Positions 26,074-35,545 are shown, counted from the first letter of the stretch. The stretch: 64,000 nt of DNA from Candidatus Bathyarchaeota archaeon (GCA_026014465.1 JAOZID010000010.1:1336303-1400302); one strand, 5' to 3'. Notes: generated by a model from the letters alone, not told the origin. A program made the numbers and translations.

Positions 26074-26164
26074 CCGCCTCCACAAGGCAGTTTGTGTTTT
26101 AACTTCTGGTTTTCCCTGTTTGTGTCATTATTAATATTAGCAAGATTTCTCATCGGAATTGTTG

Positions 26165-27067
26165 ATGACGCACCCCCATAAGCCCCATCCAGATTCCCTA
26201 TCTGGCATGCACGAATACGAAGGCGTCGCTAAACACCGCCTGCTCTTAGCCATGGCTGTAACGGGTGTAGTCATGGTTGTGGAGGTTTTTGGCAGCATCC
26301 TAACCGGCAGCTTAGCCCTTGGCAGCGACGCAGGACACATGTTCACCCACCTATTCGCATTAATAATTAGTTACACCGCCGCCGTTTTAGCCTGCAAAAA
26401 ACCCTGCCACCACCGCACTTTTGGGTTTTACCGCGTCGAAATCTTGGCGGCTCTCTTTAACAGTTTGTTTCTTTTCGCCGTTACCGCTTTCATCTTAATT
26501 GACGGCATAGCTCGTTTGCTTAATCCGCAGCCTGTAGTGGGCTTTGAAATGTTCCTTGTTGCCCTGCTTGGTTTAGCCGCCAACGGCCTGAGCATCCTTA
26601 TCTTAAAAGACAGCGCACACAGCAACCTAAACATCAAAGGCGCCTTCATGCACATGTTCGCCGACACCATCTCCTCAGTTGTCATAATCGTCGGCGCCGT
26701 AATTGTCTACTTCACCAACTGGTACATCATCGACCCGCTGCTGGGCATTGGAATTTCCATGCTTATTTTGGTCTGGGCAGTGGGGCTCTTCAAAGACTCC
26801 GTGAATGTGCTGCTGGAAACCGCGCCCAAAGGCATGAACATCGACGACATAAGCGCACAGCTACACAAGCAGATTCCCCAAATCGCCGCCATAACCGACA
26901 TGCACATCTGGGAAATCACCTCCCACATGTACTCCTTCACCGCCCACATCCAACTAGACACAACAGACTACAAGCAATCCCAGCAAATCCTACAGCAAAT
27001 CAACCAAATCCTCGCCCAAAAATACGGCGTAAAACACACCACCATCCAACTCAAACTCGCCACCTAA
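26165..27067 (+). CDS. Cation diffusion facilitator (Zn/Co/Cd exporter)
   Basis: 300 residues from ATG 26165 (two TTG codons precede in frame). Six membrane helices. A His-rich N-terminus (HPHKPHPDS) is followed by the metal-site motifs GSDAGHMFTH in helix 2 and HMFADTISS in helix 5. The cytoplasmic domain ends with DMHIWEITSHMYSFTAHIQL, the CDF C-terminal metal-sensing fold. Exchanges divalent metal for protons at the cytoplasmic membrane; the helix 2 His points to zinc preference (family knowledge). Confidence 0.94.
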   Translation: MTHPHKPHPDSLSGMHEYEGVAKHRLLLAMAVTGVVMVVEVFGSILTGSLALGSDAGHMFTHLFALIISYTAAVLACKKPCHHRTFGFYRVEILAALFNSLFLFAVTAFILIDGIARLLNPQPVVGFEMFLVALLGLAANGLSILILKDSAHSNLNIKGAFMHMFADTISSVVIIVGAVIVYFTNWYIIDPLLGIGISMLILVWAVGLFKDSVNVLLETAPKGMNIDDISAQLHKQIPQIAAITDMHIWEITSHMYSFTAHIQLDTTDYKQSQQILQQINQILAQKYGVKHTTIQLKLAT

Positions 27068-27181
27068 ACAACCCTGTCTATTTGATTCCCCCTTGTTTTC
27101 GGCTCTTTTCTTTTTGTGTTCTTTTGGAGAACAATTTTGTTTCTCAGGGAGAATAATTAGGCACTTTTACCTGTAAGGGGA

Positions 27182-27946
27182 GTGGTGAATAACCAAATGC
27201 CTATAGAAAAAAAATTGATTGCAAGTAGCATACTTGTCATAGCAATAGGGATAGCAAGCATAATGCCCTTGGAATACTTGATGGCAGCCCCAGCGCAACC
27301 AACTGGAAACCTCCAAGCTTTAGCCGCCGAGCCATTATTCGATGTCAACGCCCTCTACGTAAACTGCAACCTTAACCACAGTCGCCAAAACGAAACAAAC
27401 ACGGTTTACGGCGCCACAATTAACGGACCCCTCAACATGACTATGCTAAAGCCTGACCCCTTGCAGAATTATGACGCCAAAATTGAATATTTCAAGTTCC
27501 GTGTCTACTCTGACGAAGGGCCAATCGCTAACCTGACTTTCTGTGTCGGCTACGCAAATCTCACCCTCACGTGGATGATATGCGGTAATGGAACATTAGG
27601 CTTTACAAACGGTTTGACCTATACTGGAACCCTCGTCGACGGCGGTCTTACTGTAGGTGACGGATTTGCAAGCACCAATAACACTGGCTTCTTAAATGGT
27701 GAAATAGTCAGCGCAGACCCCAATGCTCCGCCTGAGGCAGTTACAAAGCTTCGAAACGCTGACACCATATACATAGACGTGCATCGGCAGTGTATGCTCA
27801 CCGTGAAAGGCAACACCACAGTTATGACGCCCGAAAACAGCGACGTACTCCAGCATATGATTTTGACAAAGACCGACAACGGTTTTGCCTATGGAACTTA
27901 CTTAGAAGGAATGGCTCCGATACCCCCCGAACTAGTAACAGGGTAG
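27182..27946 (+). CDS. Secreted or N-anchored protein of unknown function
   Basis: 254 residues from the first of two GTGs at 27182 (ATG 27197 is also possible, AAGGGG lies at 27175-27180). A hydrophobic N-terminus (KLIASSILVIAIGIASIMP) is a signal anchor. The rest is beta-rich with four Asn-x-Ser/Thr sites and a patterned C-terminal half. No known domain recognised. The next gene, a membrane winged-helix regulator, starts 12 bases after its stop, so the pair may work as surface protein and regulator. Confidence 0.65.
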   Translation: MVNNQMPIEKKLIASSILVIAIGIASIMPLEYLMAAPAQPTGNLQALAAEPLFDVNALYVNCNLNHSRQNETNTVYGATINGPLNMTMLKPDPLQNYDAKIEYFKFRVYSDEGPIANLTFCVGYANLTLTWMICGNGTLGFTNGLTYTGTLVDGGLTVGDGFASTNNTGFLNGEIVSADPNAPPEAVTKLRNADTIYIDVHRQCMLTVKGNTTVMTPENSDVLQHMILTKTDNGFAYGTYLEGMAPIPPELVTG

Positions 27947-27957
27947 CTGATGAAACA

Positions 27958-28419
27958 ATGGCTAACGCGGAAATCGAAGGTAACACATTGAACGTCTACA
28001 CCTACGTTGCCAAAGAAGGCAGACCAGTGGGCACCCGAGATGTCACCCGAGGCGCCAACCTAAGCAGCCCCAGCGTAGCACACAGGCACCTGCTAAAACT
28101 TGAAGCATTAGGCTTAATCCAAAAAACCGCGTACGGCGACTACATGCTCAAAGAAAAAGTAGACGTCAGCGGATACGTGTGGGTCGGCAAAAACCTCGTA
28201 CCCCGCCTGATATTCTACTCCCTCTTTTTTCTGGGCGCCTTCATCGCTGAAATCACCCTGACTGTAAGCTTTCTAGTAATGGGGTCAACGCTTGAAATAA
28301 GTTTTCTTTTCCTCACCGCCATGACCGCAATTGCCATGACCCTGTTCCTAACCGAAGGCATCAAAATGCACAAAAAAATCCAGCCCAAACCTCCGCAGCA
28401 GACAGGCAACCAGAACTAG
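27958..28419 (+). CDS. Membrane-bound winged-helix transcriptional regulator
   Basis: 153 residues from ATG 27958. The N-terminal winged helix (LNVYTYVAKEGRPVGTRDVTRG, SPSVAHRHLLKLEALGLIQKT) covers residues 10-65. Two hydrophobic helices follow (LIFYSLFFLGAFIAEITLTV and ISFLFLTAMTAIAMTLFL) with a basic tail. A one-component regulator tethered to the membrane, common in Bathyarchaeia and methanogens. It probably controls the upstream secreted protein gene or a nearby target. Confidence 0.75.
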   Translation: MANAEIEGNTLNVYTYVAKEGRPVGTRDVTRGANLSSPSVAHRHLLKLEALGLIQKTAYGDYMLKEKVDVSGYVWVGKNLVPRLIFYSLFFLGAFIAEITLTVSFLVMGSTLEISFLFLTAMTAIAMTLFLTEGIKMHKKIQPKPPQQTGNQN

Positions 28420-28428
28420 CTTTGGCTG

Positions 28429-29769
28429 TTATTTGCCGATGACTTTCACGTTTTCAGCAAGCAGCCAAGGCGCAATTACCTGCCCCATTTTACGTTCGTT
28501 GCTGGCTACTGCAGTTACGTTTTTGAGCAGCTCAAAGATGTTGCCTGCAAGCATGACACCGTTTGTTGCGTGGCTGATTTCTCCGTTTTTGATTTTCCAC
28601 GCAGGCGTCGCCACCACTGAAAACTCGCCGCTAACTGGGTTGCTGCTGTGCGCCCCTTGCAAGTAATACACGATTAAGCCCTCATCCACCTCCGCTAAAA
28701 GCTCTGCTTCGGTTTTGGTTCCAGGCAAAATGTGAAAGTTCGTGATTTCTATACTGGGCGTGGACAGGTAACCTGCGCGTGCGGCGTTTCCCGTGCTTTG
28801 TTTATCTTCTTTTTTGGCAGCATAGTTATCGTAGAGAAAACCGTGCAACACCCCATTTTCAATAAGGGGCGTCTTTTGGTGGGGTGCACCTTCAGCATCG
28901 AAAGGTCCCGAACGCAACCCCGTGGGGAATAAGCCGTCATCAAAAACCGTAAGCTCTTCTGAGCCCACTTGCATGCCCAGTTTATCTTTGAAGGGCGATT
29001 GGTCACGCTGCACGTTATCAGCTTTCACCGCGTTAATCAACGTATGATAAAGCAGGTCTTGGAGGGCAAACTGCGTCAAGATGACTTTGTAGTTGCCTGT
29101 TTGCACGGGCTGAGGATTTAGGGCAGAAACCGCCAACCGCGCAGCTTCTTCACCTACCCATTGGAGATCAACGTTGAGGTTACGCTCCGCGTTAAATTCA
29201 AAACAAACCGGAGTCACCCCCTGCGCGTCTTTGGCTAAGGTTGCCAAGCTGCATTCCACGGCGGTTCCCTGATCAAAACTGGCGATGCCATTAGAGTTCG
29301 CAATCGCATTCGAAGCGTATCCCGCGCCTACGCCGCCTTCAATGGGAAACACCCGCTTATCTGATTCGGTGGCTGCTTCTAACATGCGCGACGCCATATC
29401 CACTAAATCCTTAGGGTGCAACTCCAAAATTTGTCTATCGAAGGTTTTTTCTACGGTGGGGTAGGGTTTTGCCTCGGGGAGCCCTTTCCAGTTGGGGTCG
29501 GGTTTGCTTGCTTTGGCTGCGGCTATGGCTTTTTGGATGGTGTCTTCAACTGCGGTTTGGCTGCCTATGATGTTGGTGTAGGCAAAGCCTATGGCTTTTT
29601 GCAGCTGTACTCTAATGCCTACGCCTCTATCGATGCTGCGTTGGCTCTTGGTGATTTGACCGCGTTCAACTCCTATGCTGGTTGCTTTATCATCGTAAAC
29701 AAACGCCTCTGCTTCGGCGGCGCCCTGCTTCAACGCCAATTGCACCGCGTCCTGCGCAAGCTGTAACAT
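28429..29769 (-). CDS. TldE/PmbA-type peptidase subunit
   Basis: 446 residues from ATG 29769, ten bases past the stop of the tldD gene. It is the PmbA/TldE half of the TldD/TldE metalloprotease: [20 protein letters not shown] at the N-terminus, [19 protein letters not shown] and a C-terminal [15 protein letters not shown]. It has no HExxxH, as expected for the non-catalytic subunit. In bacteria the complex processes microcin and other modified peptides; the archaeal substrate is unknown. Confidence 0.9.
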   Translation of the reverse strand: MLQLAQDAVQLALKQGAAEAEAFVYDDKATSIGVERGQITKSQRSIDRGVGIRVQLQKAIGFAYTNIIGSQTAVEDTIQKAIAAAKASKPDPNWKGLPEAKPYPTVEKTFDRQILELHPKDLVDMASRMLEAATESDKRVFPIEGGVGAGYASNAIANSNGIASFDQGTAVECSLATLAKDAQGVTPVCFEFNAERNLNVDLQWVGEEAARLAVSALNPQPVQTGNYKVILTQFALQDLLYHTLINAVKADNVQRDQSPFKDKLGMQVGSEELTVFDDGLFPTGLRSGPFDAEGAPHQKTPLIENGVLHGFLYDNYAAKKEDKQSTGNAARAGYLSTPSIEITNFHILPGTKTEAELLAEVDEGLIVYYLQGAHSSNPVSGEFSVVATPAWKIKNGEISHATNGVMLAGNIFELLKNVTAVASNERKMGQVIAPWLLAENVKVIGK

Positions 29770-29779
29770 GAATTCTTTG

Positions 29780-31165
29780 TTAAGCGCTGCCACCAACAAC
29801 CACCTCACTCACTCTAACGTGTGGACCCCCATCACCTATAAAGGCAGTCTGCCCCTTCCCGCACCTGCCCGAATGCAGCGAAAAATCTTTCCCCACAGCA
29901 TCCACCTTATGCAACGTCTCTAATGTGCTGCCGCTAAACGAGGCGTCCCGCACCGCTTCGCCTACTTCGCCGTTTACTATTTCGTAGGCTTCTTGTATGC
30001 CCACTTGGAAGGTACCATCCAGATTTGCTTGTCCGCCGCGGAAACTCTTGAAGTAGTAACCAAACTTTACATCCTCCACAAGCTCTTCAAACGAGCGGTC
30101 ATGGGGTGCCATGTAGGTGTTGCGCATGCGAATAATAGGTTCTACCCGAAAATCTTCTGCCCGAGCATTCCCCGTTGGTTTTGCACCGAATTTTTGGGCG
30201 GTTTCCCTGTTATGCATCAAGCCTTTGACGACGCCGTTTTCGATGAGCAGGGTTTTTTGGGCGGGGACGCCTTCATCGTCGTACTTGAAAGAGCCAAAAG
30301 CGTCGTTTACGGTTCCGTCATCATAGAACGTGACTAAATCTGACGCGATTTTCTTGTCCATGTTGTTTGCGAGTACGCCGCCTGCTAACGCTAAATCCGC
30401 TTCTGCTAAGTGCCCAAACGCTTCGTGAACAAATACGCCCACCACGTTAGGTCCCAAAACCACGGGAAACCCGCCGCCCCGCGGTGATTTTGCCGACAAC
30501 TGCGACAGCGCACGTTTTGCCAGTTTTTCCCCTAAAACTTCGGGCGTTTGTTGTTCAAAAATTTCGTAGCCCGCGGTGGAGCCAATTTCTTCTCTGCTAA
30601 ACGTAAAAACCCCCTGTTGCAGGGCGGAAGCGGTTAGTCGTGACCACACATAGAGTTTATCCTGCTCTATGTTGGTGCCTTCGCTGTTTACGAACTGGCT
30701 CTTTCCCGTTAAGTCCAAGTAGTCGATGGTGCAGCTTTTGATGCGGCTGTCTTGTTTGAGGGCGATTTGAGTTGTTTTAGCCGCGTTTTTGATTTTATCT
30801 TCTATGCTGACTTGTGCGGGGTCAGTTTTCGGTTTAATCTGCACGCGGTCTTCCACAGGGTCAATCTCGGCTAACTCTATGGGGCGTTTGAGGCTGTAGC
30901 TGGCTGCTTTTGCCATGGAGCACGCGTCAGAAACCGAATCCATCAACACTGCCCTATCCGCAGAGCCCACTGAAGCAAAGCCCCATGCGCCGTTCACCAA
31001 AACCCGCAGTGCCACGCCGTTTTCGATGCCCTGCTTGGCTGCTTCCACGCGCCCTTCTTTCATGGTAAACATGGTCTTGACAAGATTTTGTGCCCGTACC
31101 TCTGCATATTTTGCTCCAAACTTTTCCACCGCTGCCTGAGTTAGCTCTATTAGAAGTTCCTTCAC
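29780..31165 (-). CDS. tldD: TldD-type metalloprotease
   Basis: 461 residues. Catalytic subunit of TldD/TldE: the zinc motif [15 protein letters not shown] (HExxxH near residue 254) is present, followed by a downstream [14 protein letters not shown] and the C-terminal [20 protein letters not shown], whose Cys is a zinc ligand in the family. It is upstream of the TldE gene on the same strand and forms an operon with it. No linear azole or microcin-like precursor gene is visible near. Confidence 0.93.
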   Translation of the reverse strand: MKELLIELTQAAVEKFGAKYAEVRAQNLVKTMFTMKEGRVEAAKQGIENGVALRVLVNGAWGFASVGSADRAVLMDSVSDACSMAKAASYSLKRPIELAEIDPVEDRVQIKPKTDPAQVSIEDKIKNAAKTTQIALKQDSRIKSCTIDYLDLTGKSQFVNSEGTNIEQDKLYVWSRLTASALQQGVFTFSREEIGSTAGYEIFEQQTPEVLGEKLAKRALSQLSAKSPRGGGFPVVLGPNVVGVFVHEAFGHLAEADLALAGGVLANNMDKKIASDLVTFYDDGTVNDAFGSFKYDDEGVPAQKTLLIENGVVKGLMHNRETAQKFGAKPTGNARAEDFRVEPIIRMRNTYMAPHDRSFEELVEDVKFGYYFKSFRGGQANLDGTFQVGIQEAYEIVNGEVGEAVRDASFSGSTLETLHKVDAVGKDFSLHSGRCGKGQTAFIGDGGPHVRVSEVVVGGSA

Positions 31166-31237
31166 AAGTTATCGCCCTGCATCAGTAAATAGGCATAATC
31201 AATAAAATCGTTATGCTCGTCAAGTCAGAAAACGTGT

Positions 31238-32545
31238 TTACCAGAACTCTGAAAGCCCCAACTGTTGCGCCCCATTGCGTGTTTTGGCTGGTTTGGGTTT
31301 GATAGCTTCGCGTTTGATTTTCTCAACGTCTAGTTTGCCGTATACGCCGTCGTAGCCTGGGATGACTTTGATGGTGCCTTCCCTGACACTCACGATGGTT
31401 TCGGCAACCGCGGGCTGCACAACCGTCTTCAAGTCATGCCGTGGCGTGTCAATAAGCACAGTGTATTCATCTCCAAACTTGTCCACCAACGCATTATACA
31501 CTTTCCAGACCGTCTGTGTTGAAGGCGACTCCACCCCCAGTACCGCCGCGATGATTTCTGAAAGCGGAAGCAACCGCATAAACCCCGCTGCTCCATCTAG
31601 CTTAAAGTTTTCAGGACGGTCAGCGAGCTCTTCTACGCGTTGTTCCACGCCTTTGGTTAGGCTTCTGTGGCATACGGGGCAGATGTTGTTGTGTTCTCTG
31701 GCTTGCGCGGGCGAGAGTGAGACGTTGCAGCTGCGGTGTCCTGTCCAGTGGTATTTGCCATAGGCGGGGTCGGTTTCTATGGTGAATTTTAGTTTGGAGG
31801 CGTCCTTTTCGCGTATGGCTTGTGTTATTTCTTTGTAGGTTGCGTGTTTTAGTTCGAAGACGTTGGCTTCTCTGCCCATGCGCCAGGGCCAAAAGCTGTG
31901 GCTGTCGCTGTTTGAAAGCAATGTGTACTTGTCAAGGTTGCTTAGTCGCCAGTTCATTGGCGGGTCGCTAGACAGCCCTGTTTCTAATGCGTGGATGTGC
32001 TTGGTCATGTCTTGGTAGCAGTCTTCAAGGGTGTCAAAGCCGCTAAACGCTCCAAACACGCTAAACCACGGCGTCCAAGCATGCGCAGGAAAAACTATGT
32101 TCTCACCTGAAACCTCCATGACCTCCTCCACTAGCTGCGGCGCAGTCATGCCAAGGATGGGTCTGCCGTCCGCACCCAAGTCGCCGTATTCGGCTAGGGC
32201 ATCGTTGATTTGGATTGCCGTGTCGATGCTGGGCGTAAAAATCACGTGGTGAACTTTGCGGGTTTTTTCTTCATAATCAAATATGGTGCAGACTTCAGCG
32301 GTTAACATGAACTTAGTGGCTAACTCGGGGTTTTCTGCGACCTTGAACAGTCCTGTGCCGTCTTCTGGTCGCAGTGTTTGTTGAACCTCCATGAGCCAGT
32401 CAGGATGCGTAAAATCTCCTGTTCCAACAACTTGTAAGCCCTTGATTTTAGCGTAACGCGCAATCTCCTCTATACTCATACGCGGACTTGTTGCCCTGCT
32501 AAAACGCCCATGAATATGCAAATCGGCAATTAATCGGATTTTTAA
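31238..32545 (-). CDS. Endonuclease Q (PHP-domain DNA repair endonuclease)
   Basis: The 427 residues from TTG 32521 begin inside the first PHP motif (HIHGRFSRATS). In-frame sequence upstream restores the usual start: codons from 32545 read LKIRLIAD ahead of LHIHGRFS, and a perfect AGGAGGAG lies at 32549-32556. No canonical start codon falls there (TTA 32545, ATC 32539), so the exact start is open. EndoQ cuts 5' of deaminated bases. Seen motifs: GTGDFTHPDW, VFPAHAWTPWF, LSNSDSHSFWPWRMGREA, and a zinc site CNVSLSPAQAREHNNICPVC. The long second domain and length fit EndoQ. Confidence 0.88.
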   Translation of the reverse strand, partial: LKIRLIADLHIHGRFSRATSPRMSIEEIARYAKIKGLQVVGTGDFTHPDWLMEVQQTLRPEDGTGLFKVAENPELATKFMLTAEVCTIFDYEEKTRKVHHVIFTPSIDTAIQINDALAEYGDLGADGRPILGMTAPQLVEEVMEVSGENIVFPAHAWTPWFSVFGAFSGFDTLEDCYQDMTKHIHALETGLSSDPPMNWRLSNLDKYTLLSNSDSHSFWPWRMGREANVFELKHATYKEITQAIREKDASKLKFTIETDPAYGKYHWTGHRSCNVSLSPAQAREHNNICPVCHRSLTKGVEQRVEELADRPENFKLDGAAGFMRLLPLSEIIAAVLGVESPSTQTVWKVYNALVDKFGDEYTVLIDTPRHDLKTVVQPAVAETIVSVREGTIKVIPGYDGVYGKLDVEKIKREAIKPKPAKTRNGAQQLGLSEFW

Positions 32546-32548
32546 GCT

Positions 32549-32556
32549 CTCCTCCT
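32549..32556 (-). promoter_or_regulatory. Strong Shine-Dalgarno that decides the EndoQ start region
   Basis: AGGAGGAG on the minus strand, ending three bases before the in-frame TTA at 32545 and nine before ATC at 32539. The nearest canonical start, TTG 32521, would lie about 27 bases from it. The site argues for initiation at a non-canonical codon. Confidence 0.6.
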
Positions 32557-32665
32557 GTTGCTGCGAAAAGGATTATTGTTGGTAGTAGTCGCGTTTATCT
32601 TAAAAACTTATCACCCCTCCTTGTTGGTTTGTCTAAAAAAGAAAAGAAGATGATTTGTGAGGGGT

Positions 32666-33184
32666 TTATGGGTTAAAGCTGTAGCTTGTTTCGGTTATGG
32701 TTCCAGTTTGCCATGTTCCATTCCATGATATCTCGGCGGGGGTCTGCACGCCTGTTTGAGTGTAATTAACAATCACGGTGTAAACTGGGTTTAGAACTAC
32801 CGCGTAGCTAAGGGTTACTGTCCACCATGCTCCACCGACTTCTCCATGCGTGGTGGTGTAGCTGTAGGTTTGAGCACCAATTAGCTCTGTTTCTATTTTA
32901 CCGCCTGTCCAGCTAAGGCTTTGCATGTATTGTGCGGTTTCAGGGTGATTAGTTTCAATGTATGTCATGGTTTGGTCGCGTGCCTGCTGCTGTGTTGAAT
33001 CATCCTCTGAGGGGGGATTCTCGTTTTCGAGCGGAGAACTTTGAGGTGTCTCAGAAGGTGTTGGGGTAAGGGTGGGAGAAGGTGATGGGTTAGATTCAGG
33101 CTGATTTACAGTAAAGCCAACGTAACCGCCCACCAACGCTACTATTGCCACCAGTGCTATTGCATAAATCAATTTCCTTTGCAT
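32666..33184 (-). CDS. Secreted/N-anchored protein, paralogue A
   Basis: 172 residues from ATG 33184. An N-terminal membrane helix (IYAIALVAIVALVGGYVGF) is followed by a Pro/Ser/Thr-rich linker (residues 30-65) and a globular domain. That domain contains QARDQTMTYIETNHPET, LSWTGGKIETELIGAQTY and a beta region ending ISWNGTWQTGTITETSYSF. The same domain makes up the gene at 33508. No known family. It acts outside the cell. A TATA-like TTATATAG lies upstream (33219-33226). Confidence 0.65.
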   Translation of the reverse strand: MQRKLIYAIALVAIVALVGGYVGFTVNQPESNPSPSPTLTPTPSETPQSSPLENENPPSEDDSTQQQARDQTMTYIETNHPETAQYMQSLSWTGGKIETELIGAQTYSYTTTHGEVGGAWWTVTLSYAVVLNPVYTVIVNYTQTGVQTPAEISWNGTWQTGTITETSYSFNP

Positions 33185-33187
33185 CAA

Positions 33188-33507
33188 ATGTTCACTTGAA
33201 CCTCTCTTCTAAAATGTCTATATAACTATGTCACTACCAACGGTTTTGCGCATTTATTGTTGAACAAAAATACACTTTATGAATCAAAAATAAATGATGG
33301 ATGTGGCATCTGTTTTTCGAGGTGGTTCAAGTTGAGATTCTGCTTAACCACCATGAGCTGTTTTAGTGCCTACCAGTTTTGCGCGATGCCTTCCTCTTTT
33401 ATGTTGTTGGGTGTTTTGCTGTAAGCGGCACTAAAAAGGTAAAAGAAGACTGAAGCAAAGCCACATCCCTACACATATGGTAGGAGGACGAGGGGGAATG
33501 AGGGATG
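33188..33507. other. 320-base gap between paralogues, with stem-forming repeats
   Basis: No gene is apparent. It contains the promoter of the gene at 32666 (TATA-like, 33219-33226). Two perfect inverted repeats stand out: GGTGGTT (33321-33327) with AACCACC (33346-33352), and TTTTAGTGCC (33361-33370) with GGCACTAAAA (33427-33436) around a 56-base loop. They could fold as two successive hairpins in RNA of either strand. Confidence 0.35.
33219..33226 (-). promoter_or_regulatory. TATA-like box of secreted paralogue A
   Basis: CTATATAA on the plus strand, TTATATAG on the minus, about 35-40 bases ahead of ATG 33184. Position and sequence fit an archaeal promoter. Confidence 0.5.
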
Positions 33508-33942
33508 CTATTGTGCAAAGATGTAGCTTGCTTCAGTTGCACATCCGTTTTGGTAGGTGCCTGTCCATGTTATGTGGTAGGGTATGCCTATTTGGGTGGA
33601 TGTGGTCGAATAGTCGACTGTGATTTCGTAGATGGGGTTTGCTACGACGGGGTACTTTATGGTTAGAGTCCAGCCTTCGCTTTGGTAGATGTAGGTTTCT
33701 GCGCCCAGAAGACCTGAATCTTGTCTGCCGCCTGTCCAAGCTAGTTCGGTTATGAACTGCATTGTTTCGGGGTGGTTAGTTTTGATGTAGTCCATGGCTG
33801 CGTCGCGTGCTTGTTCTTGAGGGGAGAGAGGAGTTTGAGCGTGACTGTTCATAATTGCCCAGCTAACTGCGCCAACACTGCCAAATATAGCCAGCATGAG
33901 AGCGAGGGATACGAGTTTTGCGTGCTTCAAGTTTTTCACCAA
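33508..33942 (-). CDS. Secreted/N-anchored protein, paralogue B
   Basis: 144 residues from TTG 33942 (GTG 33939 equally likely). A signal anchor (LVSLALMLAIFGSVGAVSW) precedes the same domain as the neighbour at 32666: QARDAAMDYIKTNHPET, LAWTGGRQDSGLLGAETY and ITWTGTYQNGCATEASYIF align residue for residue. The Pro/Ser-rich linker is missing. A TATA-like GCTATAAGC lies at 33958-33966. Local tandem duplication of an unknown extracytoplasmic domain. Confidence 0.65.
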   Translation of the reverse strand: MVKNLKHAKLVSLALMLAIFGSVGAVSWAIMNSHAQTPLSPQEQARDAAMDYIKTNHPETMQFITELAWTGGRQDSGLLGAETYIYQSEGWTLTIKYPVVANPIYEITVDYSTTSTQIGIPYHITWTGTYQNGCATEASYIFAQ

Positions 33943-34069
33943 AACCCATAGCGTCCACGTAGCTTATAGCACCATGCCTTAGAACAAACTGTTCTAAACT
34001 GTGAACAACCCTGTTCCACTCTAAAACTGCCCTTTGCTGCTTTGCCAAAAACCTCAAATGCGAAGCTGT

Positions 34070-35119
34070 TCAAAACAGGGCATACGGAAACGACGACTTG
34101 CTTGGGTAGTATTTTCCTTTGATGGGAATTTTTTGTCCGCAGACGGGGCATTCCATGTTTTCGGTAAGGTTCCACTGTGTAACGTCAAAACTGTAACGTT
34201 TAATGACGGCTTCGTCGCAGACGGGACAGTACGTGTTTTCTGCGGGGTGGCTTGGGAAATTGCCGATGTAAACGTAGTTTAGCCCCGCGTTTTTGCTGGT
34301 GACATAGGCTTGCTCCAACGTTTCAAGGGGCGTTGCGGGGGTGTTGGTCATTTTGTAGTCTGGATGGAACTTTAGCAGATGAAACGGTGTATCCTCGCCT
34401 AGGTGCTCGTGTATCCATGTTGCCATTTTTTCGATTCTGTGCATGTCGTCGCCGACTCTGGGTATCACTAGGTTTGTGATTTCTACGTGGACGCCTTGAC
34501 GCTTGAACTCGTCCAAAGCATCATAAATAGCTTGAACGTTTGAAGCCCCTGACACTCTCTTGTAAAAGCTCGGGTCACCCCCAGCCTTAAAATCGACCGT
34601 AACCGCATCCACAAACGGCGATGCCACCTTAACTGCTTCAGGGGTCATGTAACCGTTAGTCACAAAATTGTTAAACAACCCCTCTTTCTGAGCCAACTTG
34701 GCAATATCCAAAGCGTACTCCATGTACACCGTGGGCTCCGTGTACGTGTAACTTATGCCCTGACATTTCCTATCCTTAGCTGCCTGCACCACCTCGTCAG
34801 GCGCGAAATCTTTGCCTGGAACCTTTGTTTCTTGGCTTATCATCCAGTTATCACAAAACTGACAGCGAAAATTACACCCCGCCGCCGCAATCGACAAAAC
34901 CCTTGCGCCTGGATTAAAATGCGACAACGGCTTCTTCCCAATCGGGTCAATACACGCCGAAACTGCCTTGCCATAATTAAGAGAATACAAAACGCCCTCA
35001 ACGTTTTTCCTAACGCAACAAAACCCCGAGTTGCCCTGTGCTATGTGGCATCTGTGCGCACACAAATTACACTGAACCTTGTCATCCTTTTCTTTCTGGT
35101 AAAGAATCGCCCTATACAC
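34070..35119 (-). CDS. amrS: AmmeMemoRadiSam radical SAM protein
   Basis: 349 residues. The N-terminal Cys-rich CNLCAHRCHIAQGNSGFCCV and the radical SAM cluster motif CNFRCQFC (C-x3-C-x2-C, residues about 84-91) followed by the SAM-binding YTYTEPTVYMEY match the radical SAM partner of the AMMECR1 and MEMO1 proteins. The C-terminus carries extra zinc-like pairs (YCPVCDEAVI and ECPVCGQKI). The reaction is not established. AMMECR1 and MEMO genes are not in this window. Confidence 0.9.
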   Translation of the reverse strand: MYRAILYQKEKDDKVQCNLCAHRCHIAQGNSGFCCVRKNVEGVLYSLNYGKAVSACIDPIGKKPLSHFNPGARVLSIAAAGCNFRCQFCDNWMISQETKVPGKDFAPDEVVQAAKDRKCQGISYTYTEPTVYMEYALDIAKLAQKEGLFNNFVTNGYMTPEAVKVASPFVDAVTVDFKAGGDPSFYKRVSGASNVQAIYDALDEFKRQGVHVEITNLVIPRVGDDMHRIEKMATWIHEHLGEDTPFHLLKFHPDYKMTNTPATPLETLEQAYVTSKNAGLNYVYIGNFPSHPAENTYCPVCDEAVIKRYSFDVTQWNLTENMECPVCGQKIPIKGKYYPSKSSFPYALF

Positions 35120-35218
35120 GAAATATACCCCTAACTGCCCTCTAACTAAGCGTTTAAAGAGAGGGTAAACAAAGAAAACTATGGGGTTTTACCCTAAAAA
35201 CTCTTAGGGCAACTGCTG

Positions 35219-35545
35219 CTATAAGGGGTTGTGGAAGCAGGTTTTTTTGCCTGTGTGGCAGGCGGGTCCTGTTTGTTCTACCACGTACAGTAGTGTGTCG
35301 TAGTCGCAGTCGGTTTGGACGTTTACGATTTTTTGGGTGTGACCGCTGGTTTCCCCTTTCACCCACAACTCTTGCCTGCTCCTGCTCCAGTATGTTGCCT
35401 TCCCCGTCTTTAGCGTGTGTTCTAAGGCTTGCTTGTTTGCGTACGCGAGCATCAAAACCTCCAACGTTTTCGCGTCCTGCACTATCACGGGGATTAAGCC
35501 GTTCATCTTTTTCCAGTCAAGCTTCTCAAAGTTTGTTTGGGTCAT
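35219..35545 (-). CDS. hisI: Phosphoribosyl-AMP cyclohydrolase
   Basis: 108 residues, last gene of the histidine operon. Hydrolyses the ring of phosphoribosyl-AMP (step 3). Motifs: [20 protein letters not shown] at the start, then [23 protein letters not shown] with Zn/Mg ligands, and [13 protein letters not shown] at the end with the catalytic zinc Cys pair. This is the stand-alone HisI form; the fused HisE (phosphoribosyl-ATP pyrophosphatase) is absent and no hisE is found nearby. Overlaps the hisF stop by four bases. Confidence 0.95.
   Translation of the reverse strand: MTQTNFEKLDWKKMNGLIPVIVQDAKTLEVLMLAYANKQALEHTLKTGKATYWSRSRQELWVKGETSGHTQKIVNVQTDCDYDTLLYVVEQTGPACHTGKKTCFHNPL

Noticed and set aside
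31238-32545. PHP-domain protein as the missing histidinol phosphatase
   Set aside because: HisK-type phosphatases are PHP proteins of about 270 residues. This one is longer and has the EndoQ zinc site (CNVSLS...CPVC), so endonuclease Q is the better call.
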